From contig JAICYD010000061.1 of assembly GCA_025934375.1 (NCBI GenBank), positions 1 through 40,961 on the forward strand: DNA of 40,961 bases. Direction: 5' to 3'. Positions 14,736 to 23,102 of the stretch are shown one piece after another (position 1 is the first letter of the stretch; every line of letters starts with the position of its first letter). Position numbers and translations under genes: made by a program. The DNA comes from Streptosporangiaceae bacterium. Its GTDB lineage: Bacteria > Actinomycetota > Actinomycetes > Streptosporangiales > Streptosporangiaceae. The notes under the pieces are model-generated. The model did no database searches and was not told the origin of the DNA. It worked only from the letters and a program-made list of their open reading frames with translations.

Positions 14736-16262
14736 CTACAGGCCCTGGGCGAGCCGGTAGTAGGCCTGGTTCCAGCGGATTTCGTTACGGAACTGGCGCG
14801 GCGTGGTGTCAGCGTCGATGATCAGCAACTCGACGCCGAGCATGTCGGCCAGGTCACTGAGGTGCTCCCTTGTGAGGGCGCTGGTCAGCGCCGTGTGGTG
14901 CGGGGCGCCGGCGGTCAGCCAGCTCTCCGCGGAAGTGGGCAGGTCTGGCTGGGGCTGCCAGACCGCCCGGGCGACCGGGAGGTTGGGCAGCGGCTCCGGC
15001 GGCGGCACTACGTCGATCTCGTTGGCCACCAGCCGGAAGCGGTCGCCGAGGTCGGCGAGGCCGAGCACGATCGCCGGGCCGGGTGCGGCGTCGAAGACCA
15101 GGCGCACCGGGTCCTCGCGGCCGCCGATGCTCAGCGGGTGGATCTCGCAGGAAACGCGCGGCGCGGCGGCGATCGACGGGCAGACCTCGAGCATGTGCGC
15201 GCCGAGGATCACCTCTTGCCCCGGCACGAGGTTGTAGGTGTAGTCCTCCATGAAGCTCACGCCGCCCGGCAGCCCCTCGGACATCGCCTTCAGCGTCCGG
15301 ACCAGCACCGCGGTCTTCCAGTCGCCCTCGCCGCCGAACCCGTAGCCGTCGGCCATCAGCCGCTGCACGGCCAGGCCGGGCAACTGGCGCAGCCCGCCGA
15401 GGTCCTCGAAGTTCGTGGTGAACGCCCGGAAAGCGCTCACCTGCCCGGGGGCGGCCAGGAAGTCGCGCAGCGCCAGCTCAATGGAGGCGGCGTACCGCAG
15501 CGAGTCGTGCCGGTCGCCCCCCAGCCGCAGCGGCGCGGCCACGTCGAACAAGTCCTCGTACTCCGCGACGAGCTTGGTGATCCGGGCCGGGTCCATCCCG
15601 TCCACCGCCGAGGCGAGCTCGGTGACCCCGTAGGTGTTGACCGACACCCCGAATGTGAGCTGCGCCGCCACCTTGTCGCCCTCGGTCACCGCGACGTCGC
15701 GCATGTTGTCGCCGAACCGGGCCAGCCGCAGCGTCCGCAGCTCCGCGTAGCCGATCGCGGCCCGCGCCCACACGGAGATCCGCTCCCGCACCGCCGGGTT
15801 GGAGACGTGGCCGGCGACCGTCTTGCGGGCCACGCCGAGCCTGGTCTGGATGTAGCCGAACTCGCGGTCCCCGTGCGCCGCCTGGTTCAGGTTCATGAAG
15901 TCCATGTCGATGGTCGACCACGGCAACGCGACGTTGGCCTGGGTGTGCAGGTGCAGCAGCGGCTTGCCGAGCGCGTCCAGCCCGGCGATCCACATCTTCG
16001 CGGGGGAGAACGTGTGCATCCACGCGATCAGGCCCGCGCACGAGTCGTCGGCCGAGGCCTCCAGGCACAGCCGGCGGATCGCCGCCGCGTCGGTGAGGAT
16101 CGGCTTCCACACCACGTTGACCGCGATGTCCGGGTCGGCGTCGAGCGCCCGCGCGATGGCGTAAGACTGGTCGGCTACCTGGCGGAGGGTGTCCTCGCCG
16201 TACATGGTCTGGCTGCCGGTGACGAACCAGACGTCGCGGGTACGGGAGGTCGCGGTGGTCAT
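14736..16262 (-). CDS. araA: L-arabinose isomerase
   Basis: AraA (508 aa) converts L-arabinose to L-ribulose in the cytosol and needs a divalent metal. The start DVWFVTGSQTMYGEDTL, the block WMHTFSPAKMWIAGL and the metal-ligand segments YGFGGEGDWKTAVLVR (Glu), GVSFMEDYTYN (Glu), LGAHMLEVCPS (His) and GAPHHTALTSAL (His) all match the family. Length is normal. Its ATG overlaps the araD stop by ATGA, so araB-araD-araA form one tightly coupled unit. The order araB-D-A differs from the E. coli araBAD order and is followed by the transporter genes on the same strand. Regulation is probably by the divergent LacI-family repressor. Confidence 0.97.
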   Translation of the reverse strand: MTTATSRTRDVWFVTGSQTMYGEDTLRQVADQSYAIARALDADPDIAVNVVWKPILTDAAAIRRLCLEASADDSCAGLIAWMHTFSPAKMWIAGLDALGKPLLHLHTQANVALPWSTIDMDFMNLNQAAHGDREFGYIQTRLGVARKTVAGHVSNPAVRERISVWARAAIGYAELRTLRLARFGDNMRDVAVTEGDKVAAQLTFGVSVNTYGVTELASAVDGMDPARITKLVAEYEDLFDVAAPLRLGGDRHDSLRYAASIELALRDFLAAPGQVSAFRAFTTNFEDLGGLRQLPGLAVQRLMADGYGFGGEGDWKTAVLVRTLKAMSEGLPGGVSFMEDYTYNLVPGQEVILGAHMLEVCPSIAAAPRVSCEIHPLSIGGREDPVRLVFDAAPGPAIVLGLADLGDRFRLVANEIDVVPPPEPLPNLPVARAVWQPQPDLPTSAESWLTAGAPHHTALTSALTREHLSDLADMLGVELLIIDADTTPRQFRNEIRWNQAYYRLAQGL

Positions 16263-17011
16263 TGGGGCTGCGCTCCGTTCGGGGTGCTGTTCGCGGCACC
16301 GTGATCAGGGGTGCCGTGCTGGGTCGTGCCGTGCTGGCCGTAGGCGTTCTGGTAGCGGTCGTAGAGGTGGTCGACGTCAGCCTGCGGGATCGGCAGCGGC
16401 TCGCCGAGTTGCCGGGCGATGTGGACCGTGCGCGCCACGTCCTCGCACATCACCGCCGCCTTGACCGCCGCCCGGGCGTCCTTGCCGATCGTGAAGACGC
16501 CGTGGCTGCGCATCAGCACCGCGGGGGACCGGTGCCCCTCCAGCGTCGACACGATGCCACGGCCGATCGAGTCGTCCCCGATCAGCGAGAACGGCCCGAT
16601 GGGGATCTCCGCGCCGAACTCATCGGCCATCGCGGTCAGCACGCACGGCACTGGCTCGCCCCGTGCCGCCCACGCGCAGGCGTAGGTGGAGTGCGTGTGC
16701 ACCACCCCGCCGACGCGGGGCAGGTGCCGGTACACGTAGGCGTGCGCGGCGGTGTCGCTGGACGGGGCCAGGTCGCCCTCGACAACCGCCCCGTGCAGGT
16801 CGCAGACGACCATCGAGGCGGGCGTCAGGTCGTCGTAGGAGACGCCGCTCGGCTTGATCACCAGCAGGTCGGCGCCTGGCACCCGGGCCGAGACGTTCCC
16901 GGCCGTCCAGACCACCAGCCCCCAGCGGAGGAGCTCGGCGTGCAGCGAGCTGACCTGCGCCCGCAGCGCGGCGACGGTGGCCGCGATCTCGCCGGCGATG
17001 GCACCGCTCAT
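16259..17011 (-). CDS. araD: L-ribulose-5-phosphate 4-epimerase
   Basis: AraD (250 aa) turns L-ribulose-5-phosphate into D-xylulose-5-phosphate, the entry into the pentose phosphate pathway. It is a class II aldolase-fold zinc enzyme. The zinc histidines are seen in VVHTHSTYACAWA and in MRSHGVFTIGKDA, with WTAGNVSARVPG and VIKPSGVSYDDL forming the phosphate site. The last 25 residues are rich in His, Gly, Thr and Gln and look like a tail beyond the usual end of the family. The start overlaps the araB stop by ATGA. Related fuculose or rhamnulose aldolases share the fold, but the kinase and isomerase neighbours decide the assignment. Confidence 0.93.
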   Translation of the reverse strand: MSGAIAGEIAATVAALRAQVSSLHAELLRWGLVVWTAGNVSARVPGADLLVIKPSGVSYDDLTPASMVVCDLHGAVVEGDLAPSSDTAAHAYVYRHLPRVGGVVHTHSTYACAWAARGEPVPCVLTAMADEFGAEIPIGPFSLIGDDSIGRGIVSTLEGHRSPAVLMRSHGVFTIGKDARAAVKAAVMCEDVARTVHIARQLGEPLPIPQADVDHLYDRYQNAYGQHGTTQHGTPDHGAANSTPNGAQPQ

Positions 17012-18723
17012 GAGGCACCCCCGCCCGCGTTGCGCAGCCGCCGCAGCCGGTGCAGCACGTCGTTGCTGCCCGCGCCCCGGCCGGCGAAGTAGTCGTGCAG
17101 CGTCCGGTACTCGCCGAACAAGACGTCATAGGCATCCGCCCGCCCCGCGTCCGGCAGGTACAGGGCGTGCTCCTTGCGGCCCATCGCCTTCGCCGCCGCC
17201 GCCACGTCGGCGTGCACCCCCGCGGCGACGGCCGCGTGGATGGCCGAGCCGACCGCGGGCGCCTGGTCGGAGGAGGCCACCGACACCGGCCGGCGCAGCA
17301 CGTCGGCGTAGATCTGCATGAGCGCGTGGTTGCGCTTCAGCCCGCCGGCCACGACGAACTCGGTGACCGGCAGCCCGCCGGCCTCGAAGGCCTCGACGAT
17401 CATCCGGGTGCCGTACGCCGTGGACTCCAGCAGCGCCTGGTACACGTCCTCCGGCGGGGTGGCCAGCGTCAGCCCGACGATGACGCCCGACAGGTGGTGG
17501 TCCACCAGGATCGACCGGTTGCCGCCCATCCAGTCCAGCGCGACCAGGCCGTGGTAACCGGGCGCGCGACCCCGGGTCCGTTGGGCGAGGTAGTCATGGA
17601 GATTCTGGCCTTTGCCGGCCGCGTCGGCCGTGTAGTCATCGGGCAGGCCCTGGCCGATCCACCAGGCGAAGATGTCGCCGACCGCGCTCTGGCCCGCCTC
17701 GTAGCCGTACAGCCCGGCGATGATGCCGCCGTCGACGACCCCGCAGATGCCGGGGACGTCATTCAGGACGCTGCCGTTCATGACGTGGCAGGTTGAGGTG
17801 CCCATGATCGCGAGCATCTGGCCGGGGTCGATGGCGCGCGCGGCCGGGGCGGTGACGTGCGCGTCCACGTTTCCGGTGGCGACCGCGATGCCCTCCGGCA
17901 GGCCGGTCAGGGCGGCGCCGGCCGCGGTCAGCGAGCCGGCCCGCGACCCCAGCGCGGACAACTCGGCCACGGCCAGCCGGGTCTCGGCGAAGTCGGCGAA
18001 GCCGGGGTTCAGGGCGGCCAGGTACTCCCGGCTCGGGTACTGCCCGTCCTGGTAGATCCCCTTGTAGCCGGCCGTGCAGGCGTTGCGCGTCTCGTTCCCG
18101 GTCAGCTGCCAGATGATCCAGTCGGCGGCCTCGATCCACCGCGCCGACCGCCGGTAGACAGCGGGGTCCTCCTCTAGCACCTGCAGCGCCTTGGCGAACT
18201 GCCACTCGGAGGAGATCCGGCCGCCGTAGCGGGCGATCCACGACTCGTCGCCCGCGTGCGCCAGGTCGGTGATCCTGTCGGCCTGATCCTGGGCGGCGTG
18301 GTGCTTCCACAGCTTGGGCCAGGCGTGCGGCCGCTCGCGCAGGTCCGGCACCTCGCACAGCGGCGTGCCGTCGGCCAGGGTGGGCAAGAAGGTGCAGGCC
18401 GTGAAGTCGGTGCCGATGCCGACGACGGACTCGGGGGCCACCCCGGCGTCCGCGAGCGCCGCCCGCACCGCGCTGCCCAGGGCCGAGCGCCAGTCATACG
18501 GGTCCTGCAGCGCCCAGTCCGGCGGGAGGACCCCGGCGCCGGCGATCGGCAGCGCGCGCTCGATCGCGCCGCTGGCGTACTCGGCGACCCCGGTGCCGAG
18601 CTCGGCACCGTCATCGGCGCGGACCACGACGGCACGCGCCGAGAGCGTCCCGAAGTCCACTCCCACGACCGTCACCGAAGTCATGTCGTCGCCGACGGGG
18701 CCGACGGTATGTCCTGTGGTCAT
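17008..18723 (-). CDS. araB: Ribulokinase
   Basis: AraB (571 aa) phosphorylates L-ribulose with ATP. It belongs to the FGGY sugar kinases: VVGVDFGTLSARAVVVRADDG starts the first ATPase-fold domain (abbreviated here to GVDFGTLSARAVVV), KLWKHHAAQDQAD and DWIIWQLTGNETRNACTAGY mark the sugar site, and VVAGGLKRNHALMQIYADVL with SDQAPAVGSAIHAAVAAG form the nucleotide site. ATG at 18723 is chosen because GAGGAGG ends eight bases upstream; starts 60 bases earlier or 39 bases later lack such a site. It is the first gene of the leftward arabinose operon, and its 5' spacer holds the candidate operators. Confidence 0.95.
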   Translation of the reverse strand: MTTGHTVGPVGDDMTSVTVVGVDFGTLSARAVVVRADDGAELGTGVAEYASGAIERALPIAGAGVLPPDWALQDPYDWRSALGSAVRAALADAGVAPESVVGIGTDFTACTFLPTLADGTPLCEVPDLRERPHAWPKLWKHHAAQDQADRITDLAHAGDESWIARYGGRISSEWQFAKALQVLEEDPAVYRRSARWIEAADWIIWQLTGNETRNACTAGYKGIYQDGQYPSREYLAALNPGFADFAETRLAVAELSALGSRAGSLTAAGAALTGLPEGIAVATGNVDAHVTAPAARAIDPGQMLAIMGTSTCHVMNGSVLNDVPGICGVVDGGIIAGLYGYEAGQSAVGDIFAWWIGQGLPDDYTADAAGKGQNLHDYLAQRTRGRAPGYHGLVALDWMGGNRSILVDHHLSGVIVGLTLATPPEDVYQALLESTAYGTRMIVEAFEAGGLPVTEFVVAGGLKRNHALMQIYADVLRRPVSVASSDQAPAVGSAIHAAVAAGVHADVAAAAKAMGRKEHALYLPDAGRADAYDVLFGEYRTLHDYFAGRGAGSNDVLHRLRRLRNAGGGAS

Positions 18724-18820
18724 CACGTCCGCCTCCTCGGGCAGCTGCTGGTCCTGCTGGCGCCTGTTTCGGCCGGGTGTCATCCGGGCGACTCCAGTTG
18801 CGTCGCGGTTACGATGACCC

Positions 18821-18840
18821 GATTGTTAACGTGCTCAATC
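18821..18840. promoter_or_regulatory. Candidate LacI-family operator 1 of the ara region
   Basis: GATTGTTAACGTGCTCAATC is an imperfect palindrome (14 of 20 positions symmetric) centred on CpG, the usual form of LacI-family operators. It lies about 100 bases before the araB start, a place where binding could block the leftward promoter. GTTAACGTG recurs at site 3, and GATTGTTAACG recurs in reverse at site 2. Confidence 0.6.
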
Positions 18841-18906
18841 AGGGTGTCAATAGGATGAGTCCATCTCGTTATTTGCTCGGTGGGTGCTTGACTGGACCAT
18901 GTGTGA

Positions 18907-18919
18907 TCGTTAACAATCA
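18907..18919. promoter_or_regulatory. Candidate LacI-family operator 2 of the ara region
   Basis: Read on the minus strand this site gives TTGATTGTTAACGATC, sharing the 11 bases GATTGTTAACG with site 1. It is in the middle of the araB-lacI spacer, 85 bases from site 1, so a repressor tetramer or DNA loop is conceivable. Confidence 0.5.
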
Positions 18920-18991
18920 ATGATGCCTAGCAATGGCCATGAAGCCGTAGGCCAGTGTCTGAGCTGGGAGTACAGCCCAGTGAACGGCTGG

Positions 18992-19011
18992 TCGTGTTAA
19001 CGTGTCCACGC
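18992..19011. promoter_or_regulatory. Candidate LacI-family operator 3 of the ara region
   Basis: TCGTGTTAACGTGTCCACGC repeats the core GTTAACGTG of site 1 and is also centred on CpG. It is about 130 bases before the regulator's start and could mediate autoregulation. Together with sites 1 and 2 it accounts for the only recognisable structure in the 418-bp spacer 18724-19141; no gene is seen there. Confidence 0.5.
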
Positions 19012-19141
19012 AGGTCGGGCACGTGGTCTGGACCGCGAGTACAGTTAGGGCGCGCAGGCAGCCGCCAGCTGCGCCGGGTCATGCCCGGCAGGCGGCCACC
19101 CCTCGCACGTCTGGCGCAAAGCAAAGCGAGTGAGGATGTCC

Positions 19142-20155
19142 GTGGTTCGACCAGCCCGCGAGCCGGCGATGACTGATGTCGCCAAGCTGGCCGGGGTCTC
19201 GCACCAGACCGTCTCCCGCGTGCTGAACGACCACCCGAATGTCCGCGAGCAGACCCGCCGCCGGGTGCAGGCCGCCATCGCCGAGCTCGGCTACCGGCCC
19301 AACCAGGCGGCCCGCGTGCTGGTCACGGGCACGTCGCAGGTGATCGGCGTGGTCGCCCAGTCCTCCACCCTGTACGGCCCCATCTCGGTGCTGAACGCGC
19401 TGGCCCAGGCCGCGCTCCAGCACGGCTTCACGGTCAGCGTGGAGAACGTGCGCGCGCTGGACCGCCAGCCGATCGCCGACGCGATCGGGCGGCACCGCGA
19501 CCAGCGGGTGGCCGGCCTGGTCGTCATCGCCCCGGTCGAGTCGGCCAACGCGGCGCTGGACGACATCCCCGATGACATCCCGCTGGTCACCATCGACGGT
19601 GACCCGCGCCGGCCGACCGGCCTGGTCACCGTGGACCAGGAGGCGGGCGCGTACGCCGCGACCCGGCACCTGCTCGAGGTCGGCCACCAGACCGTCTGGC
19701 ACGTCTCCGGCCCCGACGACTGGTTCGACAGCCAGGGCCGCGTGGCCGGCTGGCGGCGGGCGCTAGCCGAGGCGGGCGCGGAGATCCCGCCGGTGATGTC
19801 GGCGGACTGGTACGCCTCCTCGGGCTACCGCTCCGGCCAGATCCTCGCCCGGATGGCCGAGGTCACCGCGGTCTTCGCGGCCAACGACCACCTGGCGCTC
19901 GGCATCTTGCGCGCCCTGCACGAGCGCGGCCGGCGAGTGCCCTACGACATCAGCGTGGTTGGCTTCGACGACGTCCCCGAGGCCGCGTACTTCATCCCGC
20001 CACTGACCACGATCCGCCCCGACTTCGACGCGGTCGCCACCGCCACCATCGACTTGCTGCTCGCTCAAGTCCGCAACGGCCAGCGCAACGCCGAGCGCCG
20101 GATCCTCACCCCGGCCCTGGTCACGCGCGAGAGCGTCGCCGCTCCGCCGTCGTAA
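19142..20155 (+). CDS. LacI-family transcriptional regulator, probable arabinose repressor
   Basis: A 337-aa repressor with an N-terminal helix-turn-helix and hinge (MTDVAKLAGVSHQTVSRVLN, then ELGYRPNQAARVLVTGTS) followed by a periplasmic-binding-like sensor domain (VIGVVAQSSTLYGPISVLNA to SVVGFDDVPEAAYFIPPLTT). It is transcribed away from araB, so it most likely represses the arabinose operon until a sugar or sugar phosphate binds. GTG at 19142 has GTGAGG six bases upstream and is preferred over ATG at 19136 and GTG at 19130. It converges on the first cox-like operon. As sequenced, the coxL-like frame runs antisense through its last 390 bases. Confidence 0.92.
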   Translation: MVRPAREPAMTDVAKLAGVSHQTVSRVLNDHPNVREQTRRRVQAAIAELGYRPNQAARVLVTGTSQVIGVVAQSSTLYGPISVLNALAQAALQHGFTVSVENVRALDRQPIADAIGRHRDQRVAGLVVIAPVESANAALDDIPDDIPLVTIDGDPRRPTGLVTVDQEAGAYAATRHLLEVGHQTVWHVSGPDDWFDSQGRVAGWRRALAEAGAEIPPVMSADWYASSGYRSGQILARMAEVTAVFAANDHLALGILRALHERGRRVPYDISVVGFDDVPEAAYFIPPLTTIRPDFDAVATATIDLLLAQVRNGQRNAERRILTPALVTRESVAAPPS

Positions 20156-22516
20156 ATCCCGCCGGCCTAGTCGTCGACCAGGGCCCAGGCCTCGACTTAT
20201 CGCGCCCCACACGACGGCCGGCGTCAGCGGCATGTCCGCGTGCACCACCCCGAACGGCGCCAGCGCGTCCATCACCGAGTTCACCACCGCCGCCGGGGAG
20301 CCGACCGTCGCCGACTCTCCGATTCCCTTCGCGCCGACCGGGTGGTGCGGGGACGGCGTCACTGTCGCGCCCAGCTCGAGCGACGGGACCTCCAGGGCCG
20401 TGGGAAGCAGGTAGTCCATGAACGACCCGCTCAGGCAGTTCCCGGCCGCGTCGAACGTGATCGCCTGCATGAGCGCGATGCCGACTCCGTCGGCCAGCCC
20501 CCGGTGGATCTGCCCCTCGACGATCATCGGGTTGATCCGGACTCCGCAGTCGTCCACCGCGATGAACCGCCGCACGACCACCGACCCGGTCGCGGGGTCC
20601 ACGTCCGTCACGCACACGTACGCCCCGAACGGGAACGTCAGGTTCGGCGGGTTGTACACCGCCGACGCGTCCAGGTGCCCGTCTACCCCGTCCGGCAGGT
20701 CCAGCGATGAGTGCGCGGCCCGGGCGATCTCCACGATCCCCGCGCCCGCGGCGTAATCCCCGCGCACCCGCCACGCCCCGTCCAGCCACTCCAGGTCAGC
20801 CTCGGCCACCTCCAGCATGAGCGCCGCGATGATCCGCGCCCGCTCGCGGACCCGCCGCGCCGCCACGACCGCCGCCGCCCCCGACACCGGCGTGGACCGC
20901 GACCCGTAGGTGCCCAGCCCGAACGGGGTGCGGTCGGTGTCGCCGTGCACCACCTCGACGTCGTCCGGGTCAAGGCCCAGCTCGTGCGCCACCAGCTGCG
21001 CGAACGTCGTCTCGTGGCCCTGCCCCTGGGTCTGCACGGAAACGCCCAGCACGGCCGTCCCTGTCGGGTGAACCCGCAGGTCGGCACCGTCGGCCATGCC
21101 CAGGCCGACGATGTCCATGTGCTTGCGCGGCCCGGCCCCGACCGCCTCGGTGAAGAGGCTGATCCCGATCCCCATGTACTCCCCGCGAGCCCGCTTTTCC
21201 GCCTGCTCCCGGCGCAGCCCCTCGTAGTCGGACAGCGAGAGCGCCAGCGCCAGCGCCCGCGGGTAGTCGCCCGAGTCGTACTCCCACCCGGTCGCCGACG
21301 TGTACGGGAACTGCTCCGGGCGGATCAGGTTCCGCGAGCGGAGCTCAGCCGGGTCCATGTCCAGCCGCCCCGCGAGCATGTCCACGAGCCGCTCGACCAG
21401 GTAGACCGCCTCGGCGACCCGGATCGAGCAGGAGTAGGCGACGCCGCCGGGCGCCTTGTTGGTGTAGACGGCCGTTATGGAGCAGTAGGCCGCGGGGATG
21501 TCGTACGAGCTGGTGAAGATGTGAAAGAAGCCTCCCGGGTACTTCGTCGGCTGGGCGACCGCGTTGAACGCGCCATGATCGGCCAGGATCCGGGCGCGCA
21601 GCCCGGTGATCCGCCCGTCGGAGGTCGCCGCGATCTCCCCGTGCATGTGGAAGTCCCGCGCGAACGCGGTCGACATGAGGTTCTCCGACCGGTCCTCGAC
21701 CCACTTCACCGGCCGCCCGGTCGTCATGGACGCCACGATCGCGCACAGGTAACCCGGGTATACCGGGACCTTCCCGCCAAAGCCGCCGCCCAGATCCGGG
21801 GAGATGACCCGGATCTTGTGCTCGGGCAGCCCGGTCAGCATCGCGTACAGCGTCCGGTGCGCGTGCGGCGCCTGGGTCGTCACCCACATCGTCAGCCGCC
21901 CCTCGACCGGGTCGTAGTCGGCGACCGCCCCGCAGGTCTCCAGCGGCGCCGGGTGTATCCGGGGGTAGGTCATGTCCGCCGTGACGACCACGTCCGCGCG
22001 GGCGAACGCCGCCTCGGTCGCCGCCTCGTCACCCGCGGACCAGTCGAATATCCGGTTGCCGGACCCCGCGAAGCCCTCTTCATCCCTAACGAGCGGTGCG
22101 TCCCCGCTGGTCGCCACGCTCACATCCATAACCGGGGTCAGCGGTTCGGCGTCGACGCTGATCAGCTCCAGCGCGTCCCGGGCCGCGTACTTGTCCGCCG
22201 CCACGACGAACGCCAGCTCCTGGCCCTGGAACCGCGCCTTGTCGGTGGCCAGGACCGCCTGGACGTCCCCTGACAACGTGGGCATCCACGCCAGGCCCCG
22301 CGCGGCCAGGTCCTCCCCGGTGAGGACCGTGGTGACCTTGGGGTGAGCCAGGGCGGCGGTGGTGTCGATGTCGATGATCCGGGCGTGCGCGAGCGGGCTG
22401 CGCAAGATGGCCGCGTGCAGCATGCCGGGCAGGCTGATGTCGTCGATGAACTTGCCCTGCCCGCGTATGAGCCGTGCGTCCTCCTTCCGGGGCCGCGGCC
22501 CGTAGGCCTCGCTCAC
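19763..22516 (-). CDS. Molybdenum hydroxylase large subunit, CoxL-like with variant AYSCSIR loop; 3' end apparently frameshifted
   Basis: The large, molybdenum-cofactor subunit of a xanthine dehydrogenase/CO dehydrogenase family enzyme. Family blocks are intact: PDLGGGFGGKVPVYPGY, GVAYSCSIRVAEA (active loop, Cys363), QTQGQGHETTFAQLVAHELG, VDDCGVRINPMIVEGQIHRG and PVGAKGIGESATVG with the catalytic Glu. The form I CO dehydrogenase loop is AYXCSFR; here Phe is Ile, so CO is only one possible substrate. Homology ends near residue 773 (VVWGAI). As read, the frame then runs 145 residues antisense into the lacI gene. Removing one A at about 20197 would end the protein as VVWGAIVEAWALVDD at TAG 20169-20167, 782 aa, close to its 796-aa paralogue. 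GTG 22516 has GGAG eight bases upstream. Confidence 0.85.
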   Translation of the reverse strand: MSEAYGPRPRKEDARLIRGQGKFIDDISLPGMLHAAILRSPLAHARIIDIDTTAALAHPKVTTVLTGEDLAARGLAWMPTLSGDVQAVLATDKARFQGQELAFVVAADKYAARDALELISVDAEPLTPVMDVSVATSGDAPLVRDEEGFAGSGNRIFDWSAGDEAATEAAFARADVVVTADMTYPRIHPAPLETCGAVADYDPVEGRLTMWVTTQAPHAHRTLYAMLTGLPEHKIRVISPDLGGGFGGKVPVYPGYLCAIVASMTTGRPVKWVEDRSENLMSTAFARDFHMHGEIAATSDGRITGLRARILADHGAFNAVAQPTKYPGGFFHIFTSSYDIPAAYCSITAVYTNKAPGGVAYSCSIRVAEAVYLVERLVDMLAGRLDMDPAELRSRNLIRPEQFPYTSATGWEYDSGDYPRALALALSLSDYEGLRREQAEKRARGEYMGIGISLFTEAVGAGPRKHMDIVGLGMADGADLRVHPTGTAVLGVSVQTQGQGHETTFAQLVAHELGLDPDDVEVVHGDTDRTPFGLGTYGSRSTPVSGAAAVVAARRVRERARIIAALMLEVAEADLEWLDGAWRVRGDYAAGAGIVEIARAAHSSLDLPDGVDGHLDASAVYNPPNLTFPFGAYVCVTDVDPATGSVVVRRFIAVDDCGVRINPMIVEGQIHRGLADGVGIALMQAITFDAAGNCLSGSFMDYLLPTALEVPSLELGATVTPSPHHPVGAKGIGESATVGSPAAVVNSVMDALAPFGVVHADMPLTPAVVWGAISRGLGPGRRLGRRDLRRRSGDALARDQGRGEDPALGVALAVADLSEQQVDGGGGDRVEVGADRGQWRDEVRGLGDVVEANHADVVGHSPAALVQGAQDAERQVVVGREDRGDLGHPGEDLAGAVARGGVPVRRHHRRDLRARLG

Positions 22517-22598
22517 TGGGGTCGCTCCGCAGAGGCGGGAGTAAACTCCCAGGTGAGTGGCGCGTCCGCGCTCGAATGTCGGCTCCCATCGTTACGGT

Positions 22599-22610
22599 GG
22601 GGGTACCCCC
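22599..22610. repeat. GGGGGTACCCCC palindrome between coxS-like and coxL-like genes
   Basis: A perfect 12-base palindrome in the 118-bp gap between the small- and large-subunit genes of the first cox-like operon. It could form a short hairpin on RNA and set relative expression of the two subunits, or be a remnant of a mobile palindromic repeat. Confidence 0.4.
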
Positions 22611-22634
22611 GGGCGGGTGGGCCATACCTACCGG

Positions 22635-23102
22635 TCATGCGTCCCCCTCGTGTGCGGCCGCCCACAGCACCGACTTGACGATGTTCTGGTAGCCGGTGCA
22701 CCGGCAGACCTGGCCGGAGATGGCCTCGCGGACGTCGGTCTCGGTCGGCGCGGGGTTGTGGTCGAGTAGCCAGCGGGCGGTCATCATCATCCCGGGGGTG
22801 CAAAATCCGCACTGCAGCCCGTGGCAGGCGGTGAACCCCTGCTGGACCGGGTCGAGCCGCGTCCCGCGCGCGAGGCCCTCGACGGTGGTCACCCGCCGGC
22901 CGTCGGCCATCACCGCGAGCACCGTGCACGACTTGACCGGGACCTCATCCAGCCACATGACGCACGCGCCGCAGTTGGAGGTGTCGCATCCCCAGTGCGA
23001 GCCGGTCAGCCCGAGCTCGTCGCGGATGAAGTGGATGAGCAGCATCCGCGGCTCGACGTCCCGCGCGTGCTCGCTGCCGTTGACGTACATGGTGATCTTC
23101 AC
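22635..23102 (-). CDS. [2Fe-2S] small subunit of the first CO dehydrogenase-like enzyme (CoxS-like)
   Basis: A 155-aa iron-sulfur subunit carrying two [2Fe-2S] clusters that pass electrons from the molybdenum site to FAD. The ferredoxin-like N-terminal cluster is bound by Cys39, 44, 47 (GCDTSNCGAC) and Cys59; the helical C-terminal domain binds the second through Cys98, 101 (CGFC) and Cys133, 135 (CRCTGYQNIV). All eight ligands are present. GTG at 23102 overlaps the stop of the FAD subunit by GTGA and has GAAAGGA upstream. The order M-S-L is that of CO dehydrogenase operons. It pairs with the variant large subunit downstream, so the substrate is uncertain. Confidence 0.9.
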   Translation of the reverse strand: MKITMYVNGSEHARDVEPRMLLIHFIRDELGLTGSHWGCDTSNCGACVMWLDEVPVKSCTVLAVMADGRRVTTVEGLARGTRLDPVQQGFTACHGLQCGFCTPGMMMTARWLLDHNPAPTETDVREAISGQVCRCTGYQNIVKSVLWAAAHEGDA

